Shown here piece after piece: positions 36,798 through 46,788 of a stretch of DNA of 64,000 bases. The stretch is from Massilia horti. GTDB lineage: Bacteria; Pseudomonadota; Gammaproteobacteria; Burkholderiales; Burkholderiaceae_D. Where the stretch lies: the NCBI RefSeq assembly GCF_004614195.1, contig NZ_SPUM01000047.1, forward strand, positions 62,001-126,000, read 5' to 3'. The notes beneath the pieces are model-generated. The model was not told the DNA's origin. It worked only from the letters and a program-made list of their open reading frames with translations, and did not search any database. Both the position numbers and the translations under genes were made by a program. Position 1 is the stretch's first letter; every line of letters begins with the position of its first letter.

Positions 36798-39545
36798 ATG
36801 AGCAAGCACTTTCGCCAAGAGCGCAGCCAACAATTGGGCATGACCACCCTAACACGCGCCATCCGCCTGACGCTGGGCGCGGGCGCCGCGGCCGGCTTGC
36901 TGGCGCACCCGGGCGCATGGGCGCAGGAGCTTGAAACGCCAATGACCAAGGTGGAGATCACCGGCTCGGCGATCAAGCAGATCGAATCCGAAACGCCGTT
37001 GCCGGTGCAGGTGGTGACGCGCGCCGATATCGAGAAAGCCGGCGTGACCACCGCCGCCGAGATCATGACCCGCCTTTCCGCCAACGTGGGCAGCCTCACC
37101 GACGGCATCAGCATCAACGTGGGCGGCGACCAGCGCGGCTTTAACAGCGCCAACCTGCGCGGCATCGGCACCTCCTCCACGCTGGTGCTGCTCAATGGCC
37201 GCCGCATGGCCAACTTTGCCTCGCCCGGCGACGATACGGGCGTCGACCTGAACAACATACCGGCCGCCGCCATCCAGCGCGTGGAAGTGCTGCTGGACGG
37301 CGCTTCGGCGCTGTACGGCACCGATGCGATCGGCGGCGTGATCAACTTCATCACCCGCAAGGACTTCCAGGGCGCGGAGCTGAGCGCGTACGCACTGCGC
37401 ACCAGGGAAGGCGGCGCCGGCAAACGCACGGCTACGCTGAGCGCGGGTACCGGCGACCTGGAAAAGGATGGCTACAACATCTTCGCCGTGCTCGATACGC
37501 AGCACACCGACCGCCTCAATACCTCGCAGCGCAGCTTTATCGATGACTTGAAGATCCCGGAGCGCCTGGCGCACCTGCTGTCCGGCTTTACCGGTCCGGC
37601 CAATATCCGCCTGACCAGCGCGCAGCGCAAGCAGCTGCAAAAGATCGGCTTCAAGATCAACGGCAAGCCCATCGTCAACCGGATGATCAACCTGTCGGCG
37701 CCGAACTGCAGTCCGCCGGCCAATCTATACCTGCCGGCTGGCACAGGCGGTGAGGACGCCTGTACCTACAACTACATGGGCGACACCGAGCTGTATCCGG
37801 AATCGTCCAAGCACAACCTGCTAAGCCGCGGCGTGTTCAAGCTGAATGCGGATACCCAGGCGTACGCCGAGGTGGCCCTCAGCCGCTCGACCACCAACTA
37901 CGCTGGTGCCTCCGCCCGCGTCAAAGCCTTCGTCGACTACCGAAAGGTGCCTGCACTGGCCAACGCCGGGTTCGATACAATCAACGACACCCGACTTGAA
38001 CTGCGCACGCGCCTTTTAGAAGCTGGCATGCGCACCAGCGCACTGACCAGCGCAAGCCAACGCTACGTGCTGGGCATGACAGGCACTGCGGCAGGCTGGG
38101 ACTACGACGTGGCGTTCAACCACAGCGTGAACACCATCGAGGACCGGGACATCCATGGCTACCTCCTGTACGACCAGCTAATGAAAGGCATCGCCGATGG
38201 CCTGATCAATCCGTTCGGACCTTCAAGCGCGGAGGGCGTGGCCCTGATCAACAGCATCCAGGTGAACGATGTCGTCCGCCGCGCGCGAGGCACCATGGAC
38301 ACCTTCGACTTCAAGATGTCCCGTTCGCTGATGCAGCTCGCTGGCGGCGACCTTGGTCTCGCATTCGGTGGCGAGGTACGTCACGAGAATACGGATTTCC
38401 GCCCGTCGGCCCTTCTGATGGGCGATAACATCAATAACGATGGGGCGCCGGAAGGTGGCAGGGCGACCAGCGACAAGCGCAGCGTCCAGGGGCTGTTCGG
38501 CGAGGTACTGGCGCCGATTACCAAGGAGTGGCAGGCCCAGCTCTCCGGCCGTTACGACCATTACCAGAAGGTCGGCGGGGCACTGAGCCCGAAGGTCGGC
38601 ATCGCCTACACGCCAAACAAGTCGCTGATGGTGCGCGCTTCCGCCGGCAAGGGCTTCCGCGCGCCGTCCATGACCGACCTGTACCGCCCCACGAAGAACA
38701 GCGCCACCGCCACCCTGCCCGATCCGGTGTACTGCGCCACGGTGGACAACAACTACGCGGACTGCGCGAACAGCTGGAGTACCAAGCGCTACAGCAATCC
38801 AAATCTGAAACCGGAACGCAGCAGCCAGCATTCGGTTGGCCTGGTCATCGAGCCAAGCAGGCACTTTAACGCAAGCCTGGATTACTGGAATATCAAGCGT
38901 ACGGACCTGATCAGCGAAATCGGCGATGACGTCATCCTTGGCAACCTGGCCAAGTACGGCAACCTGGTGCACCGCGACGAAGACAGCTATATCGATTACA
39001 TCGAGCTGCACAAGGAAAACCGCGGCGCCCAGGTGGCCAGCGGGCTGGATCTGGTGCTGGACGCGCATCGCATCGACACCCCTATCGGGCGCTTCCACAC
39101 CCGCCTGAACGGCACTTACGTGCTCGACTCGAAAATCCAGACCAGCCCCGGCGACGCTTTCATCAGCAACCTGGGCAAGTTCGTGACAAATGGTGTGGTG
39201 CAGCGCTGGCGTCACACGGTGAACCTGGACTGGGAACGCGGCGACCTGTCGGCCAACCTGTCGAACACCTACTCGGCTTCTTATGAAGACCAGAACTCTG
39301 CCATCAACATCGATGACGGCAGTGTGGTGGCCCCCAACCACGTCAAAGCCTACTCGCTCTGGGACATGTCAATGGCCTACAACATGTCGAAGAACCTGAA
39401 ATTGCGGGCCGGCGTGCAGAACATCTTCGACACGCCGCCGCCGTATTCGAACCAGGCATATTTTTTCCTGTCCGGCTACGACCCGTCGTACACCGATCCG
39501 CGCGGCCGCCGCTTTTATGCAAGCGTGAACTACGCCTTCAAGTAA
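36798..39545 (+). CDS. TonB-dependent outer membrane receptor
   Basis: A 915-residue TonB-dependent receptor. After a signal peptide (cleavage near HPGAWAQE) comes the plug domain: VEITGSAIKQIESETPLPVQ, then LRGIGTSSTLVLLNGRRMA and VEVLLDGASALYGTDAIGGV. The C-terminal barrel ends in FYASVNYAFK with the terminal Phe-Lys. The TonB box is probably TPMTKVEITG. The receptor lies 29 bases after the RpiR gene and before the cyanophycinase. The likely cargo is cyanophycin fragments or dipeptides, inferred from position. Confidence 0.92.
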   Translation: MSKHFRQERSQQLGMTTLTRAIRLTLGAGAAAGLLAHPGAWAQELETPMTKVEITGSAIKQIESETPLPVQVVTRADIEKAGVTTAAEIMTRLSANVGSLTDGISINVGGDQRGFNSANLRGIGTSSTLVLLNGRRMANFASPGDDTGVDLNNIPAAAIQRVEVLLDGASALYGTDAIGGVINFITRKDFQGAELSAYALRTREGGAGKRTATLSAGTGDLEKDGYNIFAVLDTQHTDRLNTSQRSFIDDLKIPERLAHLLSGFTGPANIRLTSAQRKQLQKIGFKINGKPIVNRMINLSAPNCSPPANLYLPAGTGGEDACTYNYMGDTELYPESSKHNLLSRGVFKLNADTQAYAEVALSRSTTNYAGASARVKAFVDYRKVPALANAGFDTINDTRLELRTRLLEAGMRTSALTSASQRYVLGMTGTAAGWDYDVAFNHSVNTIEDRDIHGYLLYDQLMKGIADGLINPFGPSSAEGVALINSIQVNDVVRRARGTMDTFDFKMSRSLMQLAGGDLGLAFGGEVRHENTDFRPSALLMGDNINNDGAPEGGRATSDKRSVQGLFGEVLAPITKEWQAQLSGRYDHYQKVGGALSPKVGIAYTPNKSLMVRASAGKGFRAPSMTDLYRPTKNSATATLPDPVYCATVDNNYADCANSWSTKRYSNPNLKPERSSQHSVGLVIEPSRHFNASLDYWNIKRTDLISEIGDDVILGNLAKYGNLVHRDEDSYIDYIELHKENRGAQVASGLDLVLDAHRIDTPIGRFHTRLNGTYVLDSKIQTSPGDAFISNLGKFVTNGVVQRWRHTVNLDWERGDLSANLSNTYSASYEDQNSAINIDDGSVVAPNHVKAYSLWDMSMAYNMSKNLKLRAGVQNIFDTPPPYSNQAYFFLSGYDPSYTDPRGRRFYASVNYAFK

Positions 39546-39608
39546 TCAGGGCTTTCAGGCCCCACCAGCTGTAGAACGCAACCGGAATGCAAGAACAGAA
39601 AGGGAAAG

Positions 39609-40904
39609 ATGAAGCCAGCACTGCTAACGCTTAAGCGCTCGTTGAAGATCGCTTTACTGCTTTTTATTGGGTTTGGCATGCAAGGTGCAACGGCGGCGCC
39701 GGAGCCCAAGCAGGCCAAAACGGCAAAGGCCGCACCGCCACCGGCCAAGCCGGTGGTTGGGCAGACGAAGGGCACGCTGGTAATCATCGGCGGCGGCCTG
39801 CGTGGCGATAATGCCGTTGTGTGGCAAAGGATTGTCGACCTTGCGGGCGGCAAGGGGGCGAAGATCGCGGTTTTCGGCTCCGCCTCGATCAATCCCGAGC
39901 GCTCCGCAAACATCACCATCGGCCGCCTGAACCAGTACGGCGCGGATGCCTTCTTCGTGCCTGTGGCCGTCAATTACCCCGGCAATGACTACCGCAAGGC
40001 TGCCGACGACCCGGCTATCGTGCAGTCCGTACGGTCCGCGGCGGGGGTATTCTTTGTCGGCGGCGACCAGGGGCGCATCACGCAGGCCCTGGTGCGCAAT
40101 GACGGCAGCCGCACAGCGGTGCTCGACGCCGTGTGGCAAGTCTATCGCGGCGGCGGCGTGGTGGCCGGCTCCAGTGCCGGTGCCGCCATCATGAGCACCA
40201 CCATGTTCCACGAGACCAAGCCGGTGTTGGACATGCTGAAAATGGGTATCACCGACGGCAAGGAGATCGCGCCCGGTCTCGGTTTTGTCGGGGATGACGT
40301 GTTCATCGACCAGCATTTGCTGGTGCGCGGCCGCTTTGCGCGCATGATTCCCGTGATGCTGAAGAAGGGCTATCAACTTGGCCTGGGCATCGACGAGAAC
40401 ACCGCCATGGTCGTGACAGCCGACCGTGAAGTGGAGGTGATCGGCTATAGCGGCGCACTGCTGATCGACCTGTCCAACGCCATGACCGAACCCGGTATGC
40501 AGGCCTTCAACGTGAGCAATGCCGCCATCAGTTACCTGGACCGGGGCGACAAATTCAACCTGGCCACGCGCGTCTTTACCCCCGCACCGGACAAGACGCA
40601 CGGCAGGCTTGATCCGGACAACCCGGAATTGCGCGAAGCCGTATTCACCAACGATATCCTGGGTCGCAACGCCGTGCTCCACCTGATGGGGAACCTCATC
40701 GACAACGCACAGCAGGAAGCAATCGGGATCGCGTTTGGCAACCAGCGCGATCCGCTTCCGGAGCTGGGGTTCGAATTCAGGTTCAGCAAAACCTTAAACA
40801 GCGTGGGCTACGCGTCAGCCGAGAGCTCCGCCTATTCGGTATTAAAGCTGCGCCTGGACATTCGCCCAATCCAACTGCGCCAGCCGCTGTATCGCTATAA
40901 ATAA
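39609..40904 (+). CDS. cphE: secreted cyanophycinase (peptidase S51)
   Basis: A 431-residue S51 serine peptidase with a Sec signal peptide (cleavage near GATAAPE), so exported. GTLVIIGGGLRGDN opens the fold, FFVGGDQGRI follows at about 149-157, and GGGVVAGSSAGAAIMS contains the nucleophile Ser189. Cyanophycinases cut multi-L-arginyl-poly-L-aspartate to beta-Asp-Arg dipeptides; intracellular ones are near 270 residues. The longer exported form here matches extracellular CphE-type enzymes. GGGAAAG precedes the ATG. It forms an operon-like row with the TonB receptor. Confidence 0.87.
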   Translation: MKPALLTLKRSLKIALLLFIGFGMQGATAAPEPKQAKTAKAAPPPAKPVVGQTKGTLVIIGGGLRGDNAVVWQRIVDLAGGKGAKIAVFGSASINPERSANITIGRLNQYGADAFFVPVAVNYPGNDYRKAADDPAIVQSVRSAAGVFFVGGDQGRITQALVRNDGSRTAVLDAVWQVYRGGGVVAGSSAGAAIMSTTMFHETKPVLDMLKMGITDGKEIAPGLGFVGDDVFIDQHLLVRGRFARMIPVMLKKGYQLGLGIDENTAMVVTADREVEVIGYSGALLIDLSNAMTEPGMQAFNVSNAAISYLDRGDKFNLATRVFTPAPDKTHGRLDPDNPELREAVFTNDILGRNAVLHLMGNLIDNAQQEAIGIAFGNQRDPLPELGFEFRFSKTLNSVGYASAESSAYSVLKLRLDIRPIQLRQPLYRYK

Positions 40905-40962
40905 AGTTCGATCGGAGCGCTGACCGAATCACGCCACAACAATAGTTAGCCTCAAAATCGTC

Positions 40963-41034
40963 GTCCCCGCGCAGGCGGGGACTCATGCTGAACGTCATTT
41001 CACGCTGCCTATGGGTTCCCGCCTGCGCGGGAAC
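40963..41034. repeat. pair of REP-like palindromes
   Basis: Two 20-base hairpins, GTCCCCGCGCAGGCGGGGAC at 40963-40982 and GTTCCCGCCTGCGCGGGAAC at 41015-41034, lie 32 bases apart in opposite sense after the cyanophycinase gene. This is the layout of REP/BIME elements widespread in proteobacterial intergenic DNA. Confidence 0.75.
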
Positions 41035-41082
41035 GACGTGCTATCTTTCGTTGGCAGGCCCACACGTTGCCGGAACCGGAAA

Positions 41083-41108
41083 CAAAAAAAGCCCCTGCAA
41101 TCAGGGGC
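41083..41108 (-). terminator. intrinsic terminator of the OB-fold gene
   Basis: GCCCCTG and CAGGGGC form a stem with a 4-base loop. On the minus strand it is followed by seven Ts. It lies 21 bases after the stop of the leftward gene at 41129. Confidence 0.85.
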
Positions 41109-41128
41109 CCGGCGAAGACAGGCTGAAA

Positions 41129-41659
41129 TTACATATTTTCGACCAGCGTGCAGTCGTCGGCCATCGCCACCTTGGCGATATCGCCCCTTCCTGTGCAGGT
41201 CATCGTGACTCTGGAGCCTTTCTTAAGCTTCGCCAACTGCGAACCGGCACTCTTATCGAATGCGAACTGTGGCTCCATGAATTCATTGACGCCGCCGCGC
41301 AGCGTCAAAAAGGGACGGCCAAAAAGGTCGGTATTGATATCACTGACCGTACCGGTGACCTTGAACTCCTTGTCCTTGTACTGTTCGTCGGCCGCGACCG
41401 TGTTTTCGTTGTAGGCGACGGCAATATCATGTGCCGTGACATCCGGGAGAGCCTCGAGCTTTTTCCTTGCACGCTCGGCCTTCGCTTCCGCTTTGGCTTT
41501 CGCTTTCTCTTCCTTTGCAGCAGCCGACGCGATCTTGTCCTGCTCAAGCGCAGCCCTATCGGCCGCCTTTTCTTCCGGTGACTTCGTTGCCTCGACAATC
41601 ACACCCAGAACGATCAAAGCCAAAAATCCACCACCAACCCACTTTAAAACTTTTTTCAT
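41129..41659 (-). CDS. membrane-anchored OB-fold (tRNA_anti-like) protein
   Basis: A 176-residue protein. One N-terminal membrane helix (about residues 5-24) is followed by a highly charged Ala/Lys/Glu stretch (EKAKAKAEAKAERARKK) that could be a coiled coil. A C-terminal OB-fold of the tRNA_anti-like family follows: YKDKEFKVTGTVSDINTDLF, then KLKKGSRVTMTCTGRGDIAK. The function of this family is unknown; many members are small envelope proteins, often next to phage or stress genes. A T-tailed terminator follows it. Confidence 0.75.
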   Translation of the reverse strand: MKKVLKWVGGGFLALIVLGVIVEATKSPEEKAADRAALEQDKIASAAAKEEKAKAKAEAKAERARKKLEALPDVTAHDIAVAYNENTVAADEQYKDKEFKVTGTVSDINTDLFGRPFLTLRGGVNEFMEPQFAFDKSAGSQLAKLKKGSRVTMTCTGRGDIAKVAMADDCTLVENM

Positions 41660-41788
41660 TGTTTACCCATTGCGAGGAGTGTTAGGGGATTACATTCTAT
41701 CAATAAATTACTTTTGATCAATAGGTTTTTCATACTTCCAATGACGGCGATGGCCAGCCTCACCCTGCCCACCGACATCCGCGCGCGC

Positions 41789-44743
41789 TCAGTCCTTTCC
41801 GTTCCAGGTCAGCGTCTCCCCTTTTCCAATCTTCAGATCACGCGTGCTGCCCGAGTACCGCAACTGGATCGGCTGCCCCAGCAGCGAGCGCACTTTGGCC
41901 GAGGCCAGTTTGCCATCCTTCCAAACGATGTCGACTTCGTATCCGCCGCGCGCGCGTAGTCCCTTCACCTCGCCGTTGGCCCAGGCCTTTGGCAGGGCCG
42001 GCAGCAGCTCGATGAAGCCGCGGTGCGATTGCACCAGCATTTCCGCGACCGCCGCCGTGGCGGCGAAGTTGCCGTCGATCTGGAATGGCGAGGGGTGGGC
42101 ATCGAACATGTTCGGGTAAGTGCCGCCATTGCCGTTCTTCGGTGGCGCGATCTGGGTGGTCAGGAGGGCATAAGCCTTGTCGCCCTCACCTGTGCGCGCC
42201 CACAGGCTTTGCTTCCACGCGAGTGACCAGCCGGTGCCGCCCATGCCGCGTGCGGCCAGGGACTTCCTGGCTGCCTCATAGATTTTGGGATCGGTGTCGG
42301 GCGTGATCTGTGCGCTCGGGAACAGGCCATGCAGGTGCGAGTTGTGTTTGTGGCTGTCGGTTTCGCGGTCGATGTCCTGCAGCCATTCCTGCAGTTGGCC
42401 GTACTGACCGATTTGGAACGGGGCGAGGCGTTCACGCGTAGCCAGGACGGTCCGGCGGAAGTCCGCATCCAGCCCGAGGATCTGGCCGGCCCTGGCGGCC
42501 TGGTCGAACAGGTCGCGCAGGATCGACATATCCATGGTCGGTCCGACCGTCAGCCCCCCGTGTTCGGGCGACATCGAGGGCGCGGTGACCAGCCAGTGGT
42601 GCGTGGGCTCTTCCACAAGCGTGTCGATGAAGAACTGCGAGGCGCCTTTCAGGATCGGATAGATCGATGCGAGATACTTGCGATCGCCCGAGAACAGGTA
42701 GTGCTCCCACAGGTGGCTGGTCAGCCAGGCGCCGCCCACCGGCCACATGCCGACGGCTGCGTCGATGGGGGCGGTGGCGCGCCAGATGTCGGTGTTGTGG
42801 TGAGTGACCCAGCCCCTGGCCTTGTACATCACCGAGGCGGTGCGCTGGCCGGTCACGGCGATGTCGCGCACCAGCGCGATCAGCGGTTCGGCGCACTCGG
42901 CCAGGTTGGTCGTCTCGGCCGGCCAGTAGTTTTCCTCGGTGTTGATGTTGATGGTGTACTTGCCGCCCCAGGCCGCGCTCAGGGCGTCGTTCCACAGGCC
43001 CTGCAGGTTGGCCGGCTGCGAGCCGGGACGCGACGAGGAGATCAGCAGGTAGCGTCCGAACTGGAAGTACAGGCTGGCCAGTGTCAGGTCGCTGCCGTCG
43101 AAGTCGCGGATGCGCTGATCGGTGGGTTTGAGCGCGCTATCGGTGGCGGGAAGGTCGAGCGAGACGCGGCGGAACAGGCTTTGGTAGTCGTCTACGTGGC
43201 GCTGGCGCAGTTGCCCGTATTGCCGGGCTGCGGCGGCGTCCAGGTCCTTGCGGGCGCGCTCATCGGCATTGCCGCTGACATCCTTGTAGTTGACGAAGTT
43301 GGTGCCCGCCGCAACCAGCAGCGTCAGCGCGTTGGCGTTCTTTACGACCAGCGCATTGCCGTCCTGGGCGACACTGCCGCGTTCATTGATCAACTTGACC
43401 AGCGACTTGAATTGCACCGCGCCGGGCTGGTTGTTGAATGGGCTGCCGTGGCCGGACAGAGCCAGCATGCCATCCTCGATCCTGACCTTGGCATCGGCGA
43501 AGGGGGTGTACATGCCAGTGCGCAGGTTGATGCTGTCCGGCTTGTCGGCCGTGATTCGCACCACGACCACCTGGTCCGGCCTGCTTGCGAACACCTCACG
43601 GGTGTAGGTCACGCCGCCGCGGGTGTAGCGCGTGGTGGCGATGGCCTTGTCGATGTCGAGCGAGCGGCGGTAATTCGTGACCGTGCCGCCATCATCAGGG
43701 AAGTCCAGCGCCAAGCTGCCCAGGGTCTGGTAATTGCTCATCCTGAGCGGCTTGCCCATGGCCGATTTGAGCGTGAGTTCTTCCGCTTCCTTCTGCTTGC
43801 CCGCAAACAGCAGGCGCCGGATTTCCGGCAACGCGGCGGGCGCATCCGGGTTGGCCGGATCGTAGGGCGCGCCTGACCAGATGGTGTTTTCGTTGAGCTG
43901 GATGCGCTCTTGGTCTACGCCGCCGAATACCATCCCGCCCAGCCGTCCATTGCCCAACGGGAGCGATTCCAGCCATTCGCGTGCGGGCTGCCGGTACCAG
44001 AGCGTGAGGGCATTGGCCGGGCGGCCGGTGTCCGCTTCAATGGTGCTGGGTACGTAAAGCTCCTGCTTGCCGCTGGCCGGGGCGATGTGCCTGCCGCTGC
44101 CCGGCGCCAGCTCCCACGCCACAGCAAGGCCGGGCGCACGACGCGAGGCGCCGGACAGGGATGCGACGTCGTCCTGCGACAGGGCGCGGTCGTACACGGC
44201 GACAAAACCGATCTCGCCCTTGAAACGGTGCCCGCCGGTGAGTCCGGCGCCGATGCGCAGGGGCGCCTGCACCGCGTTGGCGTCGATCCGTAGCTTGGGA
44301 TCGGGGTTCAGGCTCGCAGCCAGCCTGCCGTCCAGGTAGATGGTCGCGATCTTCTGGCGTGGATCGAAGGCCGCCACCACATGCGTCAGCCTGGCGGTGG
44401 AAAGCGCGGCATCGGTCTCGATCGGCTTGCGGGTACTGCTCATGAGACGCAGCCTGCCGCCCGGGCCGATTTCCAGGCGGATGCCCTGCAGGGTTCCGGG
44501 ACCGATGCGGTCGATGATCACGGAGCCTTCCGGGCAATCCGCATCCGGCCGCACCCATAGTTCGACGCTGATGTTATCTGTGATGCCGGCCGGCGTCAGG
44601 TCGGCTTGGTAGACCGGTGTAGTAGCGTCGAAGCGCGCGCCGGGTGCCGGGCCGGCGGCGTGCGCGGCTGCGGCCAGGCCAAGCGAGAGGACTGCCACGA
44701 CGAGCGCGTGGCGCAGCACTGGCCAGGCGGAGAATTGGTTCAT
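41789..44743 (-). CDS. LamG-containing GH95 family glycosidase (alpha-L-fucosidase type)
   Basis: A 984-residue secreted enzyme (signal peptide cleaved near AAAHAAGP). Residues about 35-200 form a concanavalin-like LamG domain ([25 protein letters not shown]). The GH95 part follows: [39 protein letters not shown], the Asn pair in [15 protein letters not shown], the likely acid Glu in [10 protein letters not shown] and [18 protein letters not shown]95 enzymes cleave alpha-1,2-fucose or alpha-galactose from complex glycans. A C-terminal beta domain completes it. The gene stands alone, with about 290 bases upstream free of genes. Confidence 0.9.
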   Translation of the reverse strand: MNQFSAWPVLRHALVVAVLSLGLAAAAHAAGPAPGARFDATTPVYQADLTPAGITDNISVELWVRPDADCPEGSVIIDRIGPGTLQGIRLEIGPGGRLRLMSSTRKPIETDAALSTARLTHVVAAFDPRQKIATIYLDGRLAASLNPDPKLRIDANAVQAPLRIGAGLTGGHRFKGEIGFVAVYDRALSQDDVASLSGASRRAPGLAVAWELAPGSGRHIAPASGKQELYVPSTIEADTGRPANALTLWYRQPAREWLESLPLGNGRLGGMVFGGVDQERIQLNENTIWSGAPYDPANPDAPAALPEIRRLLFAGKQKEAEELTLKSAMGKPLRMSNYQTLGSLALDFPDDGGTVTNYRRSLDIDKAIATTRYTRGGVTYTREVFASRPDQVVVVRITADKPDSINLRTGMYTPFADAKVRIEDGMLALSGHGSPFNNQPGAVQFKSLVKLINERGSVAQDGNALVVKNANALTLLVAAGTNFVNYKDVSGNADERARKDLDAAAARQYGQLRQRHVDDYQSLFRRVSLDLPATDSALKPTDQRIRDFDGSDLTLASLYFQFGRYLLISSSRPGSQPANLQGLWNDALSAAWGGKYTININTEENYWPAETTNLAECAEPLIALVRDIAVTGQRTASVMYKARGWVTHHNTDIWRATAPIDAAVGMWPVGGAWLTSHLWEHYLFSGDRKYLASIYPILKGASQFFIDTLVEEPTHHWLVTAPSMSPEHGGLTVGPTMDMSILRDLFDQAARAGQILGLDADFRRTVLATRERLAPFQIGQYGQLQEWLQDIDRETDSHKHNSHLHGLFPSAQITPDTDPKIYEAARKSLAARGMGGTGWSLAWKQSLWARTGEGDKAYALLTTQIAPPKNGNGGTYPNMFDAHPSPFQIDGNFAATAAVAEMLVQSHRGFIELLPALPKAWANGEVKGLRARGGYEVDIVWKDGKLASAKVRSLLGQPIQLRYSGSTRDLKIGKGETLTWNGKD

Positions 44744-45034
44744 ATGACGTCACGAGTAATGATGGGAAGGAGTGCGTCATCAGGCGCGGCAAAGTTCTGC
44801 CGGATCTGAGTCGAGTTTTTTATATATAGTGAACCATATCGCAGCAGGCTCTGCTGACATAAAATTCACCAATCGGCATATCGATTCTTACCAAATCGGC
44901 CCAGCCGCAAGCGGTTTCATCTATTGCCACACCAGAGGAAAATATTTTTTCGCAAGCGTGTCGATTTTGTGTGCCGTCACCCGTCGTCGGGATGAAGCAC
45001 CGATTGCTTATTCCACCTTAATCAAGGAAACGCT

Positions 45035-45439
45035 ATGAACAAACAGATCATCCTCAACCTGCCCGTGAAGGACCTGGACAAATCCAAAGCCTTCTTTTCC
45101 GCTCTCGGTTTTACCTTCGATCCCCGATTTAGCGGGGAAAACGCGGCCTTCATGAACATCGTCGACGGCACCATCCAGGCCATGCTGACGACCGAACCCT
45201 TTTTCAAGTCCCTGATCGACAAACCCGTCGCGAATGCAAAGCAAGCCAATGAAGTCGTCATTTGCCTGAGTTGCGAAAGCCGGGACGAGGTGGACAGCCT
45301 GATCGCCAAGGCCGTTGCCGCTGGTGGCCGCACACCGCATCCGCCTGAGGACCATGGCTTTATGTATGACCAGGGCTTCGAGGATATCGATGGCCACCTG
45401 TGGAACCTGGTCTGGACGGCGCCAGAAGCCTCGTGCTGA
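45035..45439 (+). CDS. VOC family protein (glyoxalase/bleomycin-resistance type)
   Basis: A 134-residue VOC-fold protein: NLPVKDLDKSKAFFSALGFT at the start, a duplicated beta-alpha-beta-beta-beta layout, and FEDIDGHLWNLVWT at the end, the usual last strand with its metal-position residue. Members are often annotated as glyoxalase-like lactoylglutathione lyases, and the true substrate is rarely known. CAAGGAAACGCT precedes the ATG. It lies 93 bases upstream of a DHFR-like gene in the same direction. Confidence 0.85.
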   Translation: MNKQIILNLPVKDLDKSKAFFSALGFTFDPRFSGENAAFMNIVDGTIQAMLTTEPFFKSLIDKPVANAKQANEVVICLSCESRDEVDSLIAKAVAAGGRTPHPPEDHGFMYDQGFEDIDGHLWNLVWTAPEASC

Positions 45440-45532
45440 GCAAGTTCTCCAACACCGGCAGGAGAGTTGTTCTGACCCACGTCGCCAAACCCGACGGCCC
45501 ATATATGCCCCCATCACAAGGAGTAACAAGCG

Positions 45533-46075
45533 ATGAGAAAACTGGTGTCGTATTTAATTATTTCGCTCGATGGCGTTGTCGAGGCGCCCGATAAATATGC
45601 GCGCCAAGAGCTGTACCCCGATTTCCCAGACCTGATAAGTCAGTCGATATTCGAGCAGGATGCTGTGCTGTTGGGTCGCAAGACGTATGAGGAATGGTCG
45701 AAATTCTGGCCGACATCGCAGATCGAACCATTTTCCGCGTTCATCAATAAGACGCCAAAATTCGTGGTGAGCAGTACCTTACGGGAGGTCACCTGGGATC
45801 GTTCAACCCTGATCAACCAGGATGTGCTCGGAGAGATTGCGAAGTTGAAGACTCAATCCGGCAAGGCAATCGGTGTGCACGGGAGCGTCAGCCTTGCCCA
45901 GTCCCTCTTGTTGGCCGGTTTGCTGGATGAGTTGCAACTCGTTGTATGCCCTGCGATCGCAGGAAGCGGGCGCCGCTTGCTGGAACACGGCGGCGCACCT
46001 GTGCAACTGGATCTTCAATCGACTCGGACAACGAAAAACGGCTTGCAGTTTCTCGTCTATACGCCTCGCAAGTGA
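45533..46075 (+). CDS. dihydrofolate reductase/RibD C-terminal family protein
   Basis: A 180-residue RibD-C/DHFR-like protein. KLVSYLIISLDGVVEAPDK starts the fold, DAVLLGRKTYEEW carries the cofactor-binding turn, and IGVHGSVSLAQSLLLAGLLDEL with the later GSGRRLLE complete it. These are usually NADPH-dependent reductases of unknown substrate, common near VOC proteins. AAGGAGTAACAAGCG precedes the ATG. After it (46076-46180) a hairpin at 46095-46118 may terminate transcription. Confidence 0.88.
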   Translation: MRKLVSYLIISLDGVVEAPDKYARQELYPDFPDLISQSIFEQDAVLLGRKTYEEWSKFWPTSQIEPFSAFINKTPKFVVSSTLREVTWDRSTLINQDVLGEIAKLKTQSGKAIGVHGSVSLAQSLLLAGLLDELQLVVCPAIAGSGRRLLEHGGAPVQLDLQSTRTTKNGLQFLVYTPRK

Positions 46076-46094
46076 ATCGAGCCACTCGGCATTT

Positions 46095-46118
46095 CGACGC
46101 GGGGATAATCCCGCGTCG
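46095..46118 (+). terminator. hairpin after the DHFR-like gene, possible terminator
   Basis: CGACGCGGG and CCCGCGTCG form a perfect 9-base stem with a 6-base loop, 20 bases after the DHFR-like stop. It lacks a U-run, so termination is uncertain. Confidence 0.45.
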
Positions 46119-46262
46119 AGACGCTGTAACGTTCAAGCGCTGCCGGCTGACCGATTGACTGGGCTTACCTAGCCCGCCGACTCACGCAGCGCAATCAGCC
46201 CTTGCGACCAGCAGCACACCACCCGCAGCAATGTATGGAATCTTCCATCCAGCCATTGCTTT

Positions 46263-46296
46263 CCGAAGCGGCGTCGGCTTGGACGAATTGTTAGGC
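46263..46296 (-). other. left half of an attC site ending the first OsmC cassette
   Basis: On the minus strand GCCTAACAATTCGTCCAAGC, then CGACGCCGCTTCGG, matches the left part of classical attC sites such as that of aadA cassettes. The OsmC stop codon TAA lies within the GCCTAAC core. The right half is missing, so this cassette junction has been rearranged. The following 46182-46256 can encode only a 24-residue peptide on the minus strand. Confidence 0.65.
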
Positions 46297-46707
46297 CGCA
46301 GCCTCATGCCATGCGACCCGCCGGACCGGGCAGCCCGCCCTGAGTGTGTTGTGAACCTCCGCCATGCGATCTGTTTCCGCAAGCAGTAGCTCGATCTGCT
46401 CAGGTGCGGCGGATGAGTCCACCTTGGCCGAATAAACAATTGACTCGGCGGCCAGCCCAACCCCGTTGAACTGCGCGGTGGCGATGACCTCACAACCGTT
46501 GATTGCGATGCCAAGGCGGGCGGCTTCCCGGTAGAGGTCATTGCAGTAGCACGTTGCTAGCGCGGCCATAAGGAACTCGCCGCCATTTACAGCGCTGCCC
46601 CGGCCTGTGGCCTTCGCGGAGACAGCCAAATGCTGCTCGGTGCCGGCGGTGGAAAGCCGAACTTCGTGCTCGCTCGAACCATTGAGGACATGGGCTGAAA
46701 TTTCCAT
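46291..46707 (-). CDS. OsmC family protein, cassette-borne copy 1
   Basis: A 138-residue OsmC/Ohr-fold protein. GGEFLMAALATCYCNDLYREA carries the resolving Cys region (the second Cys position of the peroxidase pair). The N-terminal Cys seen in true Ohr enzymes is not evident, so it may be an OsmC-like protein without full peroxidase chemistry. AAGGAA precedes the ATG. The gene is flanked by attC-type sites and its stop overlaps one. It is a gene cassette, differing at 4 residues from the copy at 57576. Confidence 0.88.
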   Translation of the reverse strand: MEISAHVLNGSSEHEVRLSTAGTEQHLAVSAKATGRGSAVNGGEFLMAALATCYCNDLYREAARLGIAINGCEVIATAQFNGVGLAAESIVYSAKVDSSAAPEQIELLLAETDRMAEVHNTLRAGCPVRRVAWHEAAA

Positions 46708-46729
46708 ATACGAAATTCCTTCTAAAGTG

Positions 46730-46788
46730 GCCTAACGTGGAATTAACCGGCGCGCTTTAGCGCGTCCATGTTGAATGGCTGGTTATGC
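46730..46788 (-). other. attC recombination site (59-base element)
   Basis: On the minus strand the site runs from GCATAAC to GTTAGGC, exactly 59 bases, with an inner stem GCGCTAAAGCGC. GCATAAC is complementary to the GTTATGC that opens the 73-residue cassette, and GTTAGGC to the GCCTAAC that ends the OsmC cassette. Each cassette thus carries its own matched core pair, which strongly supports integron cassettes. Confidence 0.75.

Noticed and set aside
39609..40904. S51 peptidase as isoaspartyl dipeptidase PepE
   Set aside because: PepE is short and cytoplasmic; this protein is exported and about 430 residues, as in extracellular cyanophycinases.
42329..43876. 515-codon plus-strand frame opposite the GH95 gene
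   Set aside because: The minus-strand protein has clear family motifs; the plus frame has low-complexity Val/Gly/Asp composition and no domain.
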